NCBI GenBank assembly: GCA_963717215.1 | Contig: CAVQVS010000012.1 | Location: 1 to 64,000 of the forward strand | Direction of reading: 5' to 3' | DNA length: 64,000 bases | From: Roseiarcus sp963717215 | Lineage (GTDB): Bacteria > Pseudomonadota > Alphaproteobacteria > Rhizobiales > Beijerinckiaceae | Shown here: positions 18,731 through 27,712 of the stretch, in pieces | Numbering within the stretch: the first letter of the stretch is position 1 | Layout: every line of letters begins with the position of its first letter | The notes under the pieces: model-generated | What the model was told of the DNA's origin: nothing | The model's database searches: none | The model's input: only the letters and a program-made list of their open reading frames with translations | Translations under genes and position numbers: made by a program

Positions 18731-20743
18731 TTATCGGACTGCCTGCTCCACTTTTGCGTCCGCGTCCGGAACCGGGTCGCCAGCTCCACGGCTTTGCCCA
18801 GGCGCCGGCTGCTCGACCTTATGCGCTTCCTCCATGCATTTCAGCACAGCCTCGTGAAGCGAACTCGTGACCTCGGTTGCGCCGGTCAGCTCCTGCGCCG
18901 AGCGATCCTGAAGCAACGCGTCGTCCGCTTCCCAAAATCCAACCAGGATCGGACAGAGGGGAAATCTCTGTCTCACGCGACGCAAAAGGTAGCGCATGTG
19001 CGGGGGACTGCCGCTGAGCTCGGCATAAGCGACGCACACCATCGCCACGCCGGTCGTATCGAGCCGGCTGATCGCCGATCGCGAAACCTCGTCCCTGGGC
19101 GCCGCCTGCGCGCCGAGCCCATGCTTGCGCAGCAACTGCGCGAGCATCGCCGCCGCGACTCCGTCAAGGGGACCACGACCAGGGATGCACAGCACGCTTC
19201 GCTCGGTTCTCCAGATCTCGGGAAGATTTGATTCCGCGCTGACTTGTCCCTCTGGCGCTGGCTGGGCGGAAGTCTCCCGTTCCGGGCGGGCGACGCCCGC
19301 GACCTCGACGACCGCGGCCTTCGCTTGCGCCTTGGTGAGCACCGGGTCGACGTCATCGTGAGAGTCAAGATCCAGAATTAGCGCAAGCATCGCCTCCTGG
19401 ATCTTCACAAGCTGGGCAGGGCGCACCACGCCGCGCGCGATGTCGTTCGCAACCAGACGAAGCGCCTTCAATGCGATGTCATCGTAGTAAGAGGACAGGG
19501 CCCGCCCTTTCAACAGCGTATCCGCCTGCTCCAGGATTTCGTCCGGGTCGCCGGCGAGCAATCGCTGATAGAGCGTTTCGACCGGCGTCAGGGCCGGGCG
19601 GTCTCCGAGCAGCACGTCGAAGAATTCGAGATACCGGACATGCCGGCCGAGGACGACCAGGCACAATGTCATGGGCGTCGACAGGATCAGGCCGATCGGT
19701 CCCCATATCCAGCTCCAGAAGATCGCCACGATGACGACCGCTGTCGGCGACAGGCCGGTGCTGCTGCCGTACAGCACCGGCTCCAGAAATTGTCCGGTCA
19801 CGCCTTCGGCGAGGATGAAAAGACCGGCCGTCCAGAGCGCAGTGGACCAGCCGGGATCGACCGCAGCGGCGAGCGCAATCGGTAGCAGCGCGGCGGTTAT
19901 CGATCCGACATAGGGAACAAATCGCAGAAGCGCGGCGAGAAGCCCCCAGAGCACCGGGCTCGGAAGGCCGATAAAGAACAGCCCCACCCCGACAAAGATC
20001 CCAAAGCATATGTTGATTGCGGCTTGGGTGAGAAAATAACGGGTCAGGCGTCGCGTTGCATCGTCGATGGCGAGCGTCGTGCGATGAAGATCATTGGAGC
20101 CAAAAAGCCTTATCAAACGATCGCGGAGATCCTCCTGGCGAATGAGGATGAAGATCGTGACGATGATGACGATGGCGAGCGTGGCCAGAGGCGAGAGAAT
20201 GGGCTCCAGAATGAGACGCGCGGTCTCGAGATAGCTGGTCGACGACGAGGCGACGACGACCGGAATCGGCGCCTGTTCCTGCACGGCGCCGCTGACCGCG
20301 CCGGGGGCGGGGACGGGGAGTTCGTGGAGCGTTCCGAGACGGCTCGTCACCTGTGTGACAAGGCCGTTCATGGCGCGGTGACCCCACTCGATTTTGTCAT
20401 TCACCGTCGACAAATATTGCGGCAGGTTGCCGACGAGCGCCTTGATCTGGGAGCCTATGATCGCGCCGACCAACAATATGACCGCTAGCGCCGCCAGCAC
20501 CGCCACAATGACGGCGGCGACTTTCGGCAACCGGGCGCGCTGGAGCAGCTTGACGAGGGGCGCGAGGAAAAAGCTGAGAACGACGGCCAAGGTGATCGGG
20601 ATGAGAACATCCCGCGCCAGATAGAGCCCGGAGACGATGACCACCCCAGTCACCAGGCCAAACAACGCCTCTGGCTTCGGTGTGTCCGCAGCCGGAACTT
20701 GCACTTTTGGCAGTTGCGCCAAGCCAAGAGGATCATCGGCCAT
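18731..20743 (-). CDS. AI-2E family membrane protein (PerM/YhhT type) with long cytosolic tail
   Basis: This 670-aa inner-membrane protein has the AI-2E transporter (UPF0118/DUF20) domain in residues about 25-400, with seven or eight hydrophobic segments, including LFGLVTGVVIVSGLYLARD and the family motif LLRFVPYVGSI. The next about 270 residues are soluble and end in a Rossmann-like part (VAMVCVAYAELSG, CPILVGFW), an extension seen in some alphaproteobacterial members. Transport of AI-2 is not shown for most of the family. An upstream frame extension would overlap the divergent binding-protein gene, so the ATG at 20743 is chosen. Confidence 0.85.
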   Translation of the reverse strand: MADDPLGLAQLPKVQVPAADTPKPEALFGLVTGVVIVSGLYLARDVLIPITLAVVLSFFLAPLVKLLQRARLPKVAAVIVAVLAALAVILLVGAIIGSQIKALVGNLPQYLSTVNDKIEWGHRAMNGLVTQVTSRLGTLHELPVPAPGAVSGAVQEQAPIPVVVASSSTSYLETARLILEPILSPLATLAIVIIVTIFILIRQEDLRDRLIRLFGSNDLHRTTLAIDDATRRLTRYFLTQAAINICFGIFVGVGLFFIGLPSPVLWGLLAALLRFVPYVGSITAALLPIALAAAVDPGWSTALWTAGLFILAEGVTGQFLEPVLYGSSTGLSPTAVVIVAIFWSWIWGPIGLILSTPMTLCLVVLGRHVRYLEFFDVLLGDRPALTPVETLYQRLLAGDPDEILEQADTLLKGRALSSYYDDIALKALRLVANDIARGVVRPAQLVKIQEAMLALILDLDSHDDVDPVLTKAQAKAAVVEVAGVARPERETSAQPAPEGQVSAESNLPEIWRTERSVLCIPGRGPLDGVAAAMLAQLLRKHGLGAQAAPRDEVSRSAISRLDTTGVAMVCVAYAELSGSPPHMRYLLRRVRQRFPLCPILVGFWEADDALLQDRSAQELTGATEVTSSLHEAVLKCMEEAHKVEQPAPGQSRGAGDPVPDADAKVEQAVR

Positions 20744-21054
20744 AAGTGACGATACTACTCTACGTGGCTGGCTGGCGGGAAGTGGTCGCCCGTTAACGCT
20801 GAATGCGGACGGTTGTTCCCCTTTGGCCGAAGCGCGCGCCGTGGCGTTGGAATCGCCCGCGCTTGTCGAGCCGGATCCGACACTGGCGGCAGCGCATGCC
20901 TGACTTAGTCTTTGGCTCGAGGTCTTTGGCTTGAGGCGAACGCGATTCGACCTTGCGCCCGACTCCGTTCTGTTCGATGCTGGCATGCTAGCGTGAGAGC
21001 AACGGAAGTGGCCGCACCGTAGCGGTCGAACGAGCTCGAGGGAGGATGAGACAC
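20744..21054. other. Divergent intergenic region
   Basis: This 310-bp stretch separates the AI-2E gene from the divergent sugar-binding protein gene and must hold both promoters. I see no gene in it and no clear -35/-10 pair. The ribosome binding site GGGAGG at its right end favours the ATG at 21055 over the one at 21046, which directly abuts it. Confidence 0.4.
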
Positions 21055-22071
21055 ATGCTGAAACTGCCTTTGTGCTGCGCCGTCGCTGCTGGCGCTTTGC
21101 TTGCCGCTTCCGCCAGCCCACGCGCGGCCGACCCTTATACTTTCGCGCTGGTGCCCAAGGCCACCAACAATCCATTTTACGACCAGGCCTTGGCCGGCTG
21201 CAAAAAGGCGGAAGCGGAGCTGAAAGGGGCGATCAAGTGTCTCTATATCGGCCCGGGCGAGCACGGCGGCGGCGATGAACAGGCGCAGATCGTCGGCGAT
21301 CTCATCACCAAGAAAGTCGACGGAATCGCCGTGTCGCCGGCCAACGCGGCTGCGGTCGCCGCGGCGCTGGAGGGCGCCAAGGCCGCCAAGATTCCGATCA
21401 TCACCTTTGACTCGGACCTTCTCGAGAAGGACAAAGGCCTGCGCGCCACCTACATCGGAACCCACAATTATGACATCGGCGTCAATCTCGCGAAGCTCGT
21501 GATGGAGGCGAAGCCCAAGGGCGGCACGATCTGCATACAGTCGGGCGGCGCGGCGGCGGCGAACCACAACGAACGCATGCAGGGCGTGCGCGACACGTTG
21601 GCCGGGAAGAAAAGCGCGGAGGCGCCGGGCGAAAAGCTGACCGGCCAGAATGGATGGACCGAAGTCGCCGGCTGTCCGCAATACACGAACGACGACTTCC
21701 CGCTCGCCATGCAGATGGAGCAGGATCTCCTCAACAAGGATCCCAAGCTCGACGCCTTCGTAGCGACCGGAGGCTTTGGCGAGTTCCTGGTCGACGCCTA
21801 CAAGAACTCGATGGGCCAGTTCAAAGACAAAATCGCGAAGGGCGAGATCGCCGTCGCCGTCGCTGACACGCTGCCGATGCAGCTCGACGACCTGAAGGAG
21901 GGTCTCGCGACCGGCAATGTCGGCCAGCGACCTTTCGACATGGGCTACAAGGCGATGTACGCGCTGAAAGACATGAAGGACGGCAAGGCTCCGCCGCCCG
22001 ATCCGACCTATACCGGGCTCGACATCTGCACGCCGAAAAATGTCGACACCTGCATCGGCGGCGGGAAGTAG
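21055..22071 (+). CDS. Sugar-binding periplasmic protein without adjacent transporter genes
   Basis: This is a type I periplasmic binding protein of 338 aa (Peripla_BP_4). The signal peptide ends near ASPRAADP. The mature N-terminus is YTFALVPKATNNPFYDQALAGCKKAEAEL, a pattern seen in ribose/fructose-type binding proteins. Later blocks are KVDGIAVSPANAAAVAAAL, IPIITFDSDL, TYIGTHNYDIGVNLAKL and FVATGGFGEFL. Four Cys, including a C-terminal pair (ICTPKNVDTCIGG), could form disulfides. No permease or ATPase gene is adjacent, so it may share the machinery encoded at 3.8-5.5 or 59-62 kb. The ligand is unknown. Confidence 0.88.
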   Translation: MLKLPLCCAVAAGALLAASASPRAADPYTFALVPKATNNPFYDQALAGCKKAEAELKGAIKCLYIGPGEHGGGDEQAQIVGDLITKKVDGIAVSPANAAAVAAALEGAKAAKIPIITFDSDLLEKDKGLRATYIGTHNYDIGVNLAKLVMEAKPKGGTICIQSGGAAAANHNERMQGVRDTLAGKKSAEAPGEKLTGQNGWTEVAGCPQYTNDDFPLAMQMEQDLLNKDPKLDAFVATGGFGEFLVDAYKNSMGQFKDKIAKGEIAVAVADTLPMQLDDLKEGLATGNVGQRPFDMGYKAMYALKDMKDGKAPPPDPTYTGLDICTPKNVDTCIGGGK

Positions 22072-22144
22072 CTGCATCGTAAGGAAAGCGCTTCAACCCC
22101 GGAGCCGGCGGCCCTTAGCGTTTCGTCGCTGCAGCTGGCGCGCT

Positions 22145-23236
22145 TCAAGCCAGGGATAAATGCGCGGCAAATATGTTGTCTACAAATTGCCGCGCCGAGT
22201 CGCTGAGGCTAAAGGTGAGGGCGCGGGCGCGCGCGAGCTCTTTGGGGATCGAGAGCGCTGCGAGCGCGGCGCGACCGAGATTGGCGTCGAGGACGCCAGC
22301 GCCGCTGTCTCCAATCACGTCGATTGGGCCCACGACGGGATTCGCAGCCACCGGCAGTCCCGAGGCAAGCGCCTCAAGCAGCACCAGGCCGAAGGTGTCG
22401 GTCAAACTTGGGAACACGAAGACGTCGGCGCTGGCATAGGCGGCGGCAAGCCTTTCGCCCCGCATTTCGCCGACAAAATGGGCTTGAGGAAAGCGCGCCT
22501 GAAGCTTCTTCCTTGCCGGTCCATCCCCAACGACGACCTTCGAACCCGGTAGATCCAGGGACAGGAAAGCCTCGAGATTCTTTTCGATCGCCACACGCGC
22601 GCAGGTAAAAAAAATCGGTCTGGGAAAGTCGAAGATGCTCGCCGAACGCGGTCGAAAAAGGTTGCAGTCGACGCCATGCGACCAGCGCATCAGACGAACA
22701 AATCCCCGCGTGTCCAGCTCGCGTCCCATAGTCTCAGTCGACACCATCATGCCAGAGCCGGCGTTGTGGAACCGACGAAGCAGCGCATAGACAAATCTGC
22801 TCGGCGCGACCCCTCGCACGGCAAGATACTCGGGGAAGCGGGTGTGGTAGCACGTCGTAAAAGGGCGTCCGGCTCTGCGGCAGGCAACCCAAGCGCATAA
22901 GCCCAGCGGCCCCTCCGTCGCGATATGGATGAAATCGGGCTTAATTTCCTCGATACGTCGTCGCACCGCGCCCGGACGCGTCACCGCGATGCGCAACTCC
23001 GGATAGCTCGGGAGCGGCACCGTTCGAAATTCATTAGCGGCCAGAACCTGGATCTCGACGCCGAGGGCCGGCGCCTCTCGCATCAAGGCTTCTATGGAGC
23101 GCACCACCCCATTGATCTGCGGCAGCCAAGCATCGGTGACGATGAGGATGCGGGTCAGCGGAACGGCTGGCGATGCGTCCCCGGGGCGCTGATGGTCAAT
23201 GGCGACAATTATTGACCAATGAAGGTCCCACCCCAC
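22145..23236 (-). CDS. Glycosyltransferase family 4 (mannosyltransferase-like)
   Basis: This is a GT-B fold glycosyltransferase that moves a sugar from a nucleotide donor to a lipid or glycan acceptor at the cytosolic face. RILIVTDAWLPQINGVVRSIEAL is the N-terminal acceptor-domain signature of this group (often called GDP-mannose-dependent alpha-mannosyltransferases). FTTCYHTRFPEYL, IFFTCARVAIEKNLEAFLSLD, VVGDGPARKKL and SLTDTFGLVLLEALASGLPV (the donor-site Glu) follow. The GTG at 23236 gives 363 aa but overlaps the upstream gene; homology begins only near residue 30, so the real start may be a rare codon downstream. Confidence 0.85.
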   Translation of the reverse strand: MGWDLHWSIIVAIDHQRPGDASPAVPLTRILIVTDAWLPQINGVVRSIEALMREAPALGVEIQVLAANEFRTVPLPSYPELRIAVTRPGAVRRRIEEIKPDFIHIATEGPLGLCAWVACRRAGRPFTTCYHTRFPEYLAVRGVAPSRFVYALLRRFHNAGSGMMVSTETMGRELDTRGFVRLMRWSHGVDCNLFRPRSASIFDFPRPIFFTCARVAIEKNLEAFLSLDLPGSKVVVGDGPARKKLQARFPQAHFVGEMRGERLAAAYASADVFVFPSLTDTFGLVLLEALASGLPVAANPVVGPIDVIGDSGAGVLDANLGRAALAALSIPKELARARALTFSLSDSARQFVDNIFAAHLSLA

Positions 23237-23619
23237 CCTCCGCCTGACAGTGTGATCTTGTTATTAACAATGCGGGCGGACTGCGTGGAAGGCAGCGCCA
23301 TCCGCGCGATCATCGGGACATTCCTCGTTGCTTTCGTGTTCTTCAAGGTAATTTCCGTCGCGCCTTCAGAATGACAGACCGATACGTTCCCGGTCAGCCA
23401 GAGGGCGCCCGCCTTGCTGGCTGAATAAACCATACCGTGGGGTCCGTCACTGATGTGAATGGTCAATGGCTTGCCATCGTTCTCAGTCGTCTCCTTCCAT
23501 CTTGCTCTCACATTATGGGCTTTCACCTCGCTGACGCTTTTGAAGCATGCGGCCTCAGCCAGCGTGGACTGGCACAGGACCGATAAGCAAACGAGCAATT
23601 TGAGTTTCGTCAAGGCCAT
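23209..23619 (-). CDS. Small exported hypothetical protein
   Basis: The product is 136 aa with a Sec signal peptide (KLKLLVCLSVLCQSTLAEAA; cleavage after AEA likely), so it is probably periplasmic. The mature part has two Cys (ACFKS and SVCHSEG), which could form a disulfide, and beta-rich Thr/Ser/Gly segments. I do not recognise the family. An in-frame upstream extension to 23667 lacks signal-peptide logic, so the ATG at 23619 is chosen. The 3' end overlaps the glycosyltransferase frame by 28 bp on the same strand. Confidence 0.6.
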   Translation of the reverse strand: MALTKLKLLVCLSVLCQSTLAEAACFKSVSEVKAHNVRARWKETTENDGKPLTIHISDGPHGMVYSASKAGALWLTGNVSVCHSEGATEITLKNTKATRNVPMIARMALPSTQSARIVNNKITLSGGGWGGTFIGQ

Positions 23620-23911
23620 GTCACACCAAAGGAGAGAATTGCAGATAGCGGTTAGATCTTCGATCACGCTGGGTCGCCGACACCGACGGTTCTAACAACC
23701 GGACTATGCGCTTTGTTCCTTCCTGACAAATCGCCTTTCGGTTGGCGGTGCAAGGCAAGATCCGCCGCGTTCCTGGGTTTGCTGGCGAAGAAGATGGGAG
23801 GAAAAGCGCCAGCCTTGGACCGCCCCACCGGCCGGCGTCGTCTCCAACACCCCGATCGGTCGGAGCGCCGTTTGCCGTTTGATCAATCCGATTGACCCGC
23901 CCCCTCGATCG

Positions 23912-25057
23912 TTACGCCCGAGCCTCTTCCCATCGGCCGGACTTCGAGGATCGCAGCACGGCGTCCGTCACAAAGTCGGTCGCCATCGCTTCGCGGAACG
24001 TCGGGCTCGCCGCCTCGCCTCGGGCGAGGCCCTGTAGGAAGTCCGCGACTTGGTGGACGAACGTGTGCTCGTAGCCGATCTGCAGACCCGGCACCCACCA
24101 ATGCTTCATATAGGGGTGGTCGCCATCGGTGATGTGCACCGAGCGCCAGCCGCGCAGTCGCCCCTCGTCGCTGTGGTCGAAATACTGCAGCCGATGCAGA
24201 TCGTGCAGGTCCCATGAGATCGATGCGTTTTCGCCATTGATTTCGAGCGTATATTGCGCCTTGTGGCCGCGCGCGTAGCGGGTCGCTTCGAAGGTGGCGA
24301 GCGAGCCATTGGCGAAGCGGGCGAGGAACGCCGCGGCGTCGTCGATCGTCACCTCCTGCTTCCGGCCAGTGAGGGCGTGGGTCCGCTCCTTGACGAACGT
24401 CTCGGTCATCGCCGTCACCTTATCGATCGGCCCGTTCAGCCACATGGCCGTATCGATGCAATGGGCGAGCAAGTCCCCGGTGACGCCGCTGCCCGCGACG
24501 CTCGAGTCGAGTCGCCACAAAGCCGCGCCGCCCTGAGGAAGGTCGGCGGAGATGGTCCAGTCCTGCAGAAACTTGGCGCGATAGTGAAAGACGCGCCCGA
24601 GCCTGCCGTCATCGATCAACTGCTTCGCAAGGGTGACGGCCGGGACGCGGCGAAAATTGTACCAGACCATGTTCGGGCGTTGGGCGGCCTCCACCGCGGC
24701 GACCATCGTTCGGGTCTCGGCGGCGTTCCGGCCGAGCGGCTTTTCGCACATCACCATCTTGCCCGCTTCCGCGGCGGCGATTGCGATCTCCGCATGCGTG
24801 TCGTTGGGGCTCGCGATGTCGATGAGGTCGATGTCCGGCCGGCGAACGAGCGCGCGCCAGTCCGTCTCGAAACTTTCGTAGCCCCAGTTTTGCGCAAAGG
24901 CTTCGGCGGTCGCTGGATTGCGGGCGCAAGCCGCCTTGAGGACCGGCCGCGTGTCCAAATCGAAAAACTGGTTGACCTTGGCGAAGGCGTTCGAGTGCGT
25001 GCGGCCCATGAAACCGCAGCCGACGAGACCGATGTTGAGCGTGCTTTTCGTGCTCAT
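23912..25057 (-). CDS. Gfo/Idh/MocA family oxidoreductase
   Basis: This is an NAD(P)-dependent sugar or inositol-type dehydrogenase of 381 aa. The N-terminal Rossmann domain has GLVGCGFMGRTHSNAF (GxGxxG), IDIASPNDTHAEIAIAA and the family motif MCEKPLGRN containing the conserved EKP lysine (about residue 100). The C-terminal alpha/beta domain includes HCIDTAMWLNG with the usual Asp/His region. Family members act on inositols and diverse sugars; the substrate here is unknown. Sugar-binding protein genes lie at 21 and 2.7 kb, but no operon link is visible. I chose the MSTKS start. Confidence 0.9.
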   Translation of the reverse strand: MSTKSTLNIGLVGCGFMGRTHSNAFAKVNQFFDLDTRPVLKAACARNPATAEAFAQNWGYESFETDWRALVRRPDIDLIDIASPNDTHAEIAIAAAEAGKMVMCEKPLGRNAAETRTMVAAVEAAQRPNMVWYNFRRVPAVTLAKQLIDDGRLGRVFHYRAKFLQDWTISADLPQGGAALWRLDSSVAGSGVTGDLLAHCIDTAMWLNGPIDKVTAMTETFVKERTHALTGRKQEVTIDDAAAFLARFANGSLATFEATRYARGHKAQYTLEINGENASISWDLHDLHRLQYFDHSDEGRLRGWRSVHITDGDHPYMKHWWVPGLQIGYEHTFVHQVADFLQGLARGEAASPTFREAMATDFVTDAVLRSSKSGRWEEARA

Positions 25058-25150
25058 TCCCGTCCTCAATGCAGCCGAATTGTGCGCGCGGCGGCAGCTG
25101 GGACCGCGTTCGATCCGAGTCCGAAGAACAGCAGAGCCGTCACCGTCCGG

Positions 25151-25807
25151 TCAAGGCTCGCCGTCCTTGAACGGCGGCTCTTTATCGGCGGGCACGCCTT
25201 GTTCGGCCATCGCGAGCAGCATGGCGACGCTGACATACGTTCCGGCAACCGCGGTCAGATCGACAACCTGCTGTTCGCCAAGAAGCGCCCTCGCGCGATC
25301 GAACACTTCGTCCGAGACAGCGTGTTTGGTCGTCAAGTTGGTGACGAAATCATAGACGACCTCTTCCTCCGGGCTCATGCCGGCGGGCCGTTTGTTGGCT
25401 TTCAAGTCGGCGATGATCGAATCGGCGAGGCCGGCTTTCTTCGCCAGTGGGGCGTGCGCGTACCATTCCACTTGCGAACGCCATTGGCGAGAGACGACGA
25501 GGATGGCCATCTCGTTGAGCTTGGTCGGCACGGAAGTATGCCAGCGGAGATAATCGAGCAGGTCGTACATGCGCTGCGCATAGGCGGGGCTGCGCAGCAT
25601 TGGATTGTAGGGCCCCCCAAGCCCCACGCTCGAGATCTTGACGATCTTTTCGCCGACCGGGCGCTGCTGGTCGTTGAGCTGCTCCAAGGTCAATTGGGGA
25701 AACCGAGGCTCCTTGCCTCTGGCTGGCGCAGTCGCAGTATTGGCGGCGATCCAACTCATGGGTAGCGCCGCCGCCAGCCAACCCACGGTGATCAGCATTT
25801 GCCGCAT
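25151..25807 (-). CDS. Exported carboxymuconolactone decarboxylase family protein
   Basis: This 218-aa protein has a hydrophobic N-terminus (MLITVGWLAAALPMSWIAA) that looks like a signal peptide or anchor, unlike cytosolic CMD enzymes. The CMD/AhpD-like core is in residues about 60-190, with LNEMAILVVSRQWRSQVEWYAHAPLAKKAGL (family helix with the Glu/His pair) and YDFVTNLTTKHAVSDEVFDRA. No CxxC pair is present, so AhpD-type thiol chemistry is unlikely. The reaction is unknown. It is encoded 93 bp upstream of the oxidoreductase gene on the same strand and could be cotranscribed. Confidence 0.8.
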   Translation of the reverse strand: MRQMLITVGWLAAALPMSWIAANTATAPARGKEPRFPQLTLEQLNDQQRPVGEKIVKISSVGLGGPYNPMLRSPAYAQRMYDLLDYLRWHTSVPTKLNEMAILVVSRQWRSQVEWYAHAPLAKKAGLADSIIADLKANKRPAGMSPEEEVVYDFVTNLTTKHAVSDEVFDRARALLGEQQVVDLTAVAGTYVSVAMLLAMAEQGVPADKEPPFKDGEP

Positions 25808-26080
25808 CGTTTGCTCCTCCCCTCAGTAAGTCTTCGATCTTGCGATATGGGCGCCGCACCACGCCCCGTGAAGCGCATGGCGTGGCGGATCCACCCCCCC
25901 ATCACGCCAGCGCGATCGGCAACATCCCAGTCGACAATGGCTACAACGCGGCGTGCCTTGCGAGCGCCACGGAACAACGCGAGCAGCGCGCGGTTATCGT
26001 TTAAACGGGGCGCAGGTTTCGGGCTACACGCCGAAGGAGGCGCCGAGGAGCCGGAGCAGCGGCCCGTGGAGGAATTCGCT
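25808..26080. other. Intergenic, no gene recognised
   Basis: This divergent spacer separates the exported CMD-like gene and a small + strand gene. An open frame runs through it into the downstream gene, but its translation lacks any recognisable pattern. The only clear signal is GGAGGA at its right end, 8 nt before the ATG at 26081. Confidence 0.35.
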
Positions 26081-26311
26081 ATGACGGACGACGAGTTGCG
26101 GCAGAAGAACGCGTTCCTGCGAGAGAAGATCAAGGAGATCTCGGACAGGCATCCGGAGCTGCGCGACCTTTCGGACGAAATCGCGCTGGAACAGAGCACG
26201 CATGTGGAGGTCGGCACGCCATTCCTCGAGCGGGTCAACGGCAGGCTGCAGGAGCGGGCGCGTGCTATCATAGAGCGCCGCCCGGATCTGGAGCGCTTTT
26301 TCGAAGACTGA
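26081..26311 (+). CDS. Small charged helical hypothetical protein
   Basis: The product is 76 aa, about 40% charged, and predicted to be mostly helical (DELRQKNAFLREKIKEI is heptad-like). I do not recognise the family. The start is well defined by GGAGGA 8 nt before the ATG. The longer open frame starting at 25799 has no such signal and is rejected. It has no signal peptide or membrane segment, so it is probably cytosolic. Confidence 0.6.
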   Translation: MTDDELRQKNAFLREKIKEISDRHPELRDLSDEIALEQSTHVEVGTPFLERVNGRLQERARAIIERRPDLERFFED

Positions 26312-26729
26312 AAGCCCGAAACTAGCCCCAGGTGCGGTCCCGCCACCGAGTGGGGCTCTCATCTAGCTGGTGCAGCCTCTCGTCGATGTTTGTAGTCCAC
26401 GCGCGCTTGCTGCCGGCGCCAGCAGCTGTGCTCTCACCCTGGGACCAGTTGCGATTTGGATCGAAGCGTCCAATTGTAGCTCTCTCGAAGGCTAGCAGGC
26501 CAGGGCGTCGGCGGTCCCGTGCGCATTTCGTCGCAAGCCCTCGAGCACGTCCTCGCCATTGCCGAGTACGGATCGACGCAGTCGGTAAGCCAATGCCGAC
26601 GAACGGCTAAATCGGTCGAAATCGGTCAAAACTCGAGGAAAGCGCCTCGAAATACACACGTATTAGGCGCCAAGCTCAACCAGAGGTGGCGCGCTTCCAC
26701 TTGCCCCGGCAGCTGTGGTGTTCACGGCG
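26312..26729. other. Intergenic, no gene recognised
   Basis: I see no convincing gene, repeat or promoter in these 418 bases. Short open frames exist on both strands but lack ribosome binding sites and coding bias. The stretch leads into a decayed acyl-CoA synthetase 3' end. Confidence 0.35.
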
Positions 26730-26905
26730 GGCAGCGCGGCGTCGTCCTGCGCCAGGGCTTAATCGCCACCGAACAAGAGCTTGGCGCGTTCCTCTCCGAA
26801 CGCCCAGCAGTGTCGCGCAAAGTTATCTTCCTGTCCGAGATCCCTAAGCATGCAACCGGTAAGTTGTAGCGCGCCCGGTCTTGTGCAAAAGCTGGGCTTA
26901 GTCTA
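26730..26905 (+). pseudogene. Decayed 3' end of an acyl-CoA synthetase gene (fragment 1)
   Basis: The translation contains ATEQELGAFLSERPAV, KVIFLSEIPKHATGKL and, after a stop and shift, a KAGL-like tail. It matches the last about 55 codons of the synthetase at 17102-18625 (ATEQELHAFLSERLAA, KIHFLAEIPKGATGKL, QKLGLG). DNA similarity is obvious over about 170 bp and includes TTCCTCTCCGA. The AMP-binding domain is absent. It is in the same orientation as the intact gene, so it derives from that gene or a paralogue. The homology stops about 150 bp before the PEP-CTERM gene. Confidence 0.75.
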
Positions 26906-27056
26906 GCGGAACATGGTAAAAAAAGGTGTGGAATATGAGCTTCGCAGTCCTCGTTGATCACTTTTTTGTCAGGGAGGCTTCATCTATTGGATTTTCTATT
27001 GACCGCTTAGATCGCGTCAAGTAACTTTTGGGCGCACATAGTGAAGGGGACTCACA

Positions 27057-27578
27057 ATGACAAAGAATTGGCTTGCTGCCGCGATCATCCTTGGCGGGCT
27101 CGGGTTGGGACCGGCCAAGGCCGACGTGACCTACGTATTCGTTGATCTTGAGGATCCGGGACAAACCGACTTGTCGTTCAGCGTTCCCGTGCAATTGTCT
27201 GCCGCGAATCCCTCGGAGAACTTCACCGCCCTTGGCGGTGCATATAAACAAGGGCCCTTCGACCACGGACAGGCTGAATTCCAGTTTCTCGACAGCGGCA
27301 ATCCAGAGATATTTTTCAGCGACCCTCTGAATGGCGGTAGCGGCGCCTTTGTTTTTACTTCTATCACCACGACGCCCGGCAACGGCGGCGCCTTCAAAGG
27401 CCTTGGAGGTCTTTACATTAACGTTACTACTCCTTTGGCGGACCTGGGGTCGGCGTACGTTTCCGGCGTCCCAGCCACACCGGAACCTTCGACCTGGGCC
27501 TTGTTGTGTTTAGGGTTCTCTGGGCTGGCGGCGTTGGGTCTTCGCAAGAGGCGGGGCGAATCACCGCGGCTTGCCTGA
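27057..27578 (+). CDS. PEP-CTERM sorting-domain exported protein
   Basis: This 173-aa protein has a signal peptide (LAAAIILGGLGLGPAKAD) and a C-terminal PEP-CTERM signal: TPEPSTWAL, a hydrophobic helix (LLCLGFSGLAALGL) and a KRR-type basic end. Exosortases cleave such signals, and carriers are usually linked to extracellular polysaccharide. The middle is beta-rich and Gly/Asn/Thr-rich, without Cys before the C-terminal helix. GAAGGGG lies 7 nt before the ATG. Upstream DNA is more AT-rich than its surroundings. Fragments of an acyl-CoA synthetase 3' end lie on both sides. No exosortase gene is in the window. Confidence 0.85.
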   Translation: MTKNWLAAAIILGGLGLGPAKADVTYVFVDLEDPGQTDLSFSVPVQLSAANPSENFTALGGAYKQGPFDHGQAEFQFLDSGNPEIFFSDPLNGGSGAFVFTSITTTPGNGGAFKGLGGLYINVTTPLADLGSAYVSGVPATPEPSTWALLCLGFSGLAALGLRKRRGESPRLA

Positions 27579-27712
27579 TGTGACGGCGACCGAGCAGGAG
27601 CCTGGCGCGTTCTTCTCCGCACGCCTCGCCGATCAAGAGGCCGCGCAAGATCCTGTTCCTCGCCGAATTCAGCGCATTAGCCCGGCGCAGAGCCTCGGAT
27701 TGGGGTGAGGGG
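27579..27712 (+). pseudogene. Decayed 3' end of an acyl-CoA synthetase gene (fragment 2)
   Basis: Starting at the PEP-CTERM stop, the sequence resembles the synthetase 3' end again: TATEQEPGAFFSARLA, RKILFLAE-like in a shifted frame, then QRIS and a SLGLG-stop that aligns with QKLGLG-stop. A short internal deletion removes the PKGATGKL part. The orientation is the same as the intact gene at 17-18.6 kb and as fragment 1. With fragment 1 it brackets the PEP-CTERM gene as imperfect direct repeats. Confidence 0.7.

Noticed and set aside
20744..21175. N-terminal extension of the AI-2E protein to 21175
   Set aside because: It is Ser/Arg-rich without family similarity and would overlap the divergent binding-protein gene; the ATG at 20743 fits the family.
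24254..25765. 503-codon open frame on the + strand
   Set aside because: It is antisense to two clear genes (Gfo/Idh/MocA oxidoreductase and CMD-like) and shows no domain of its own.
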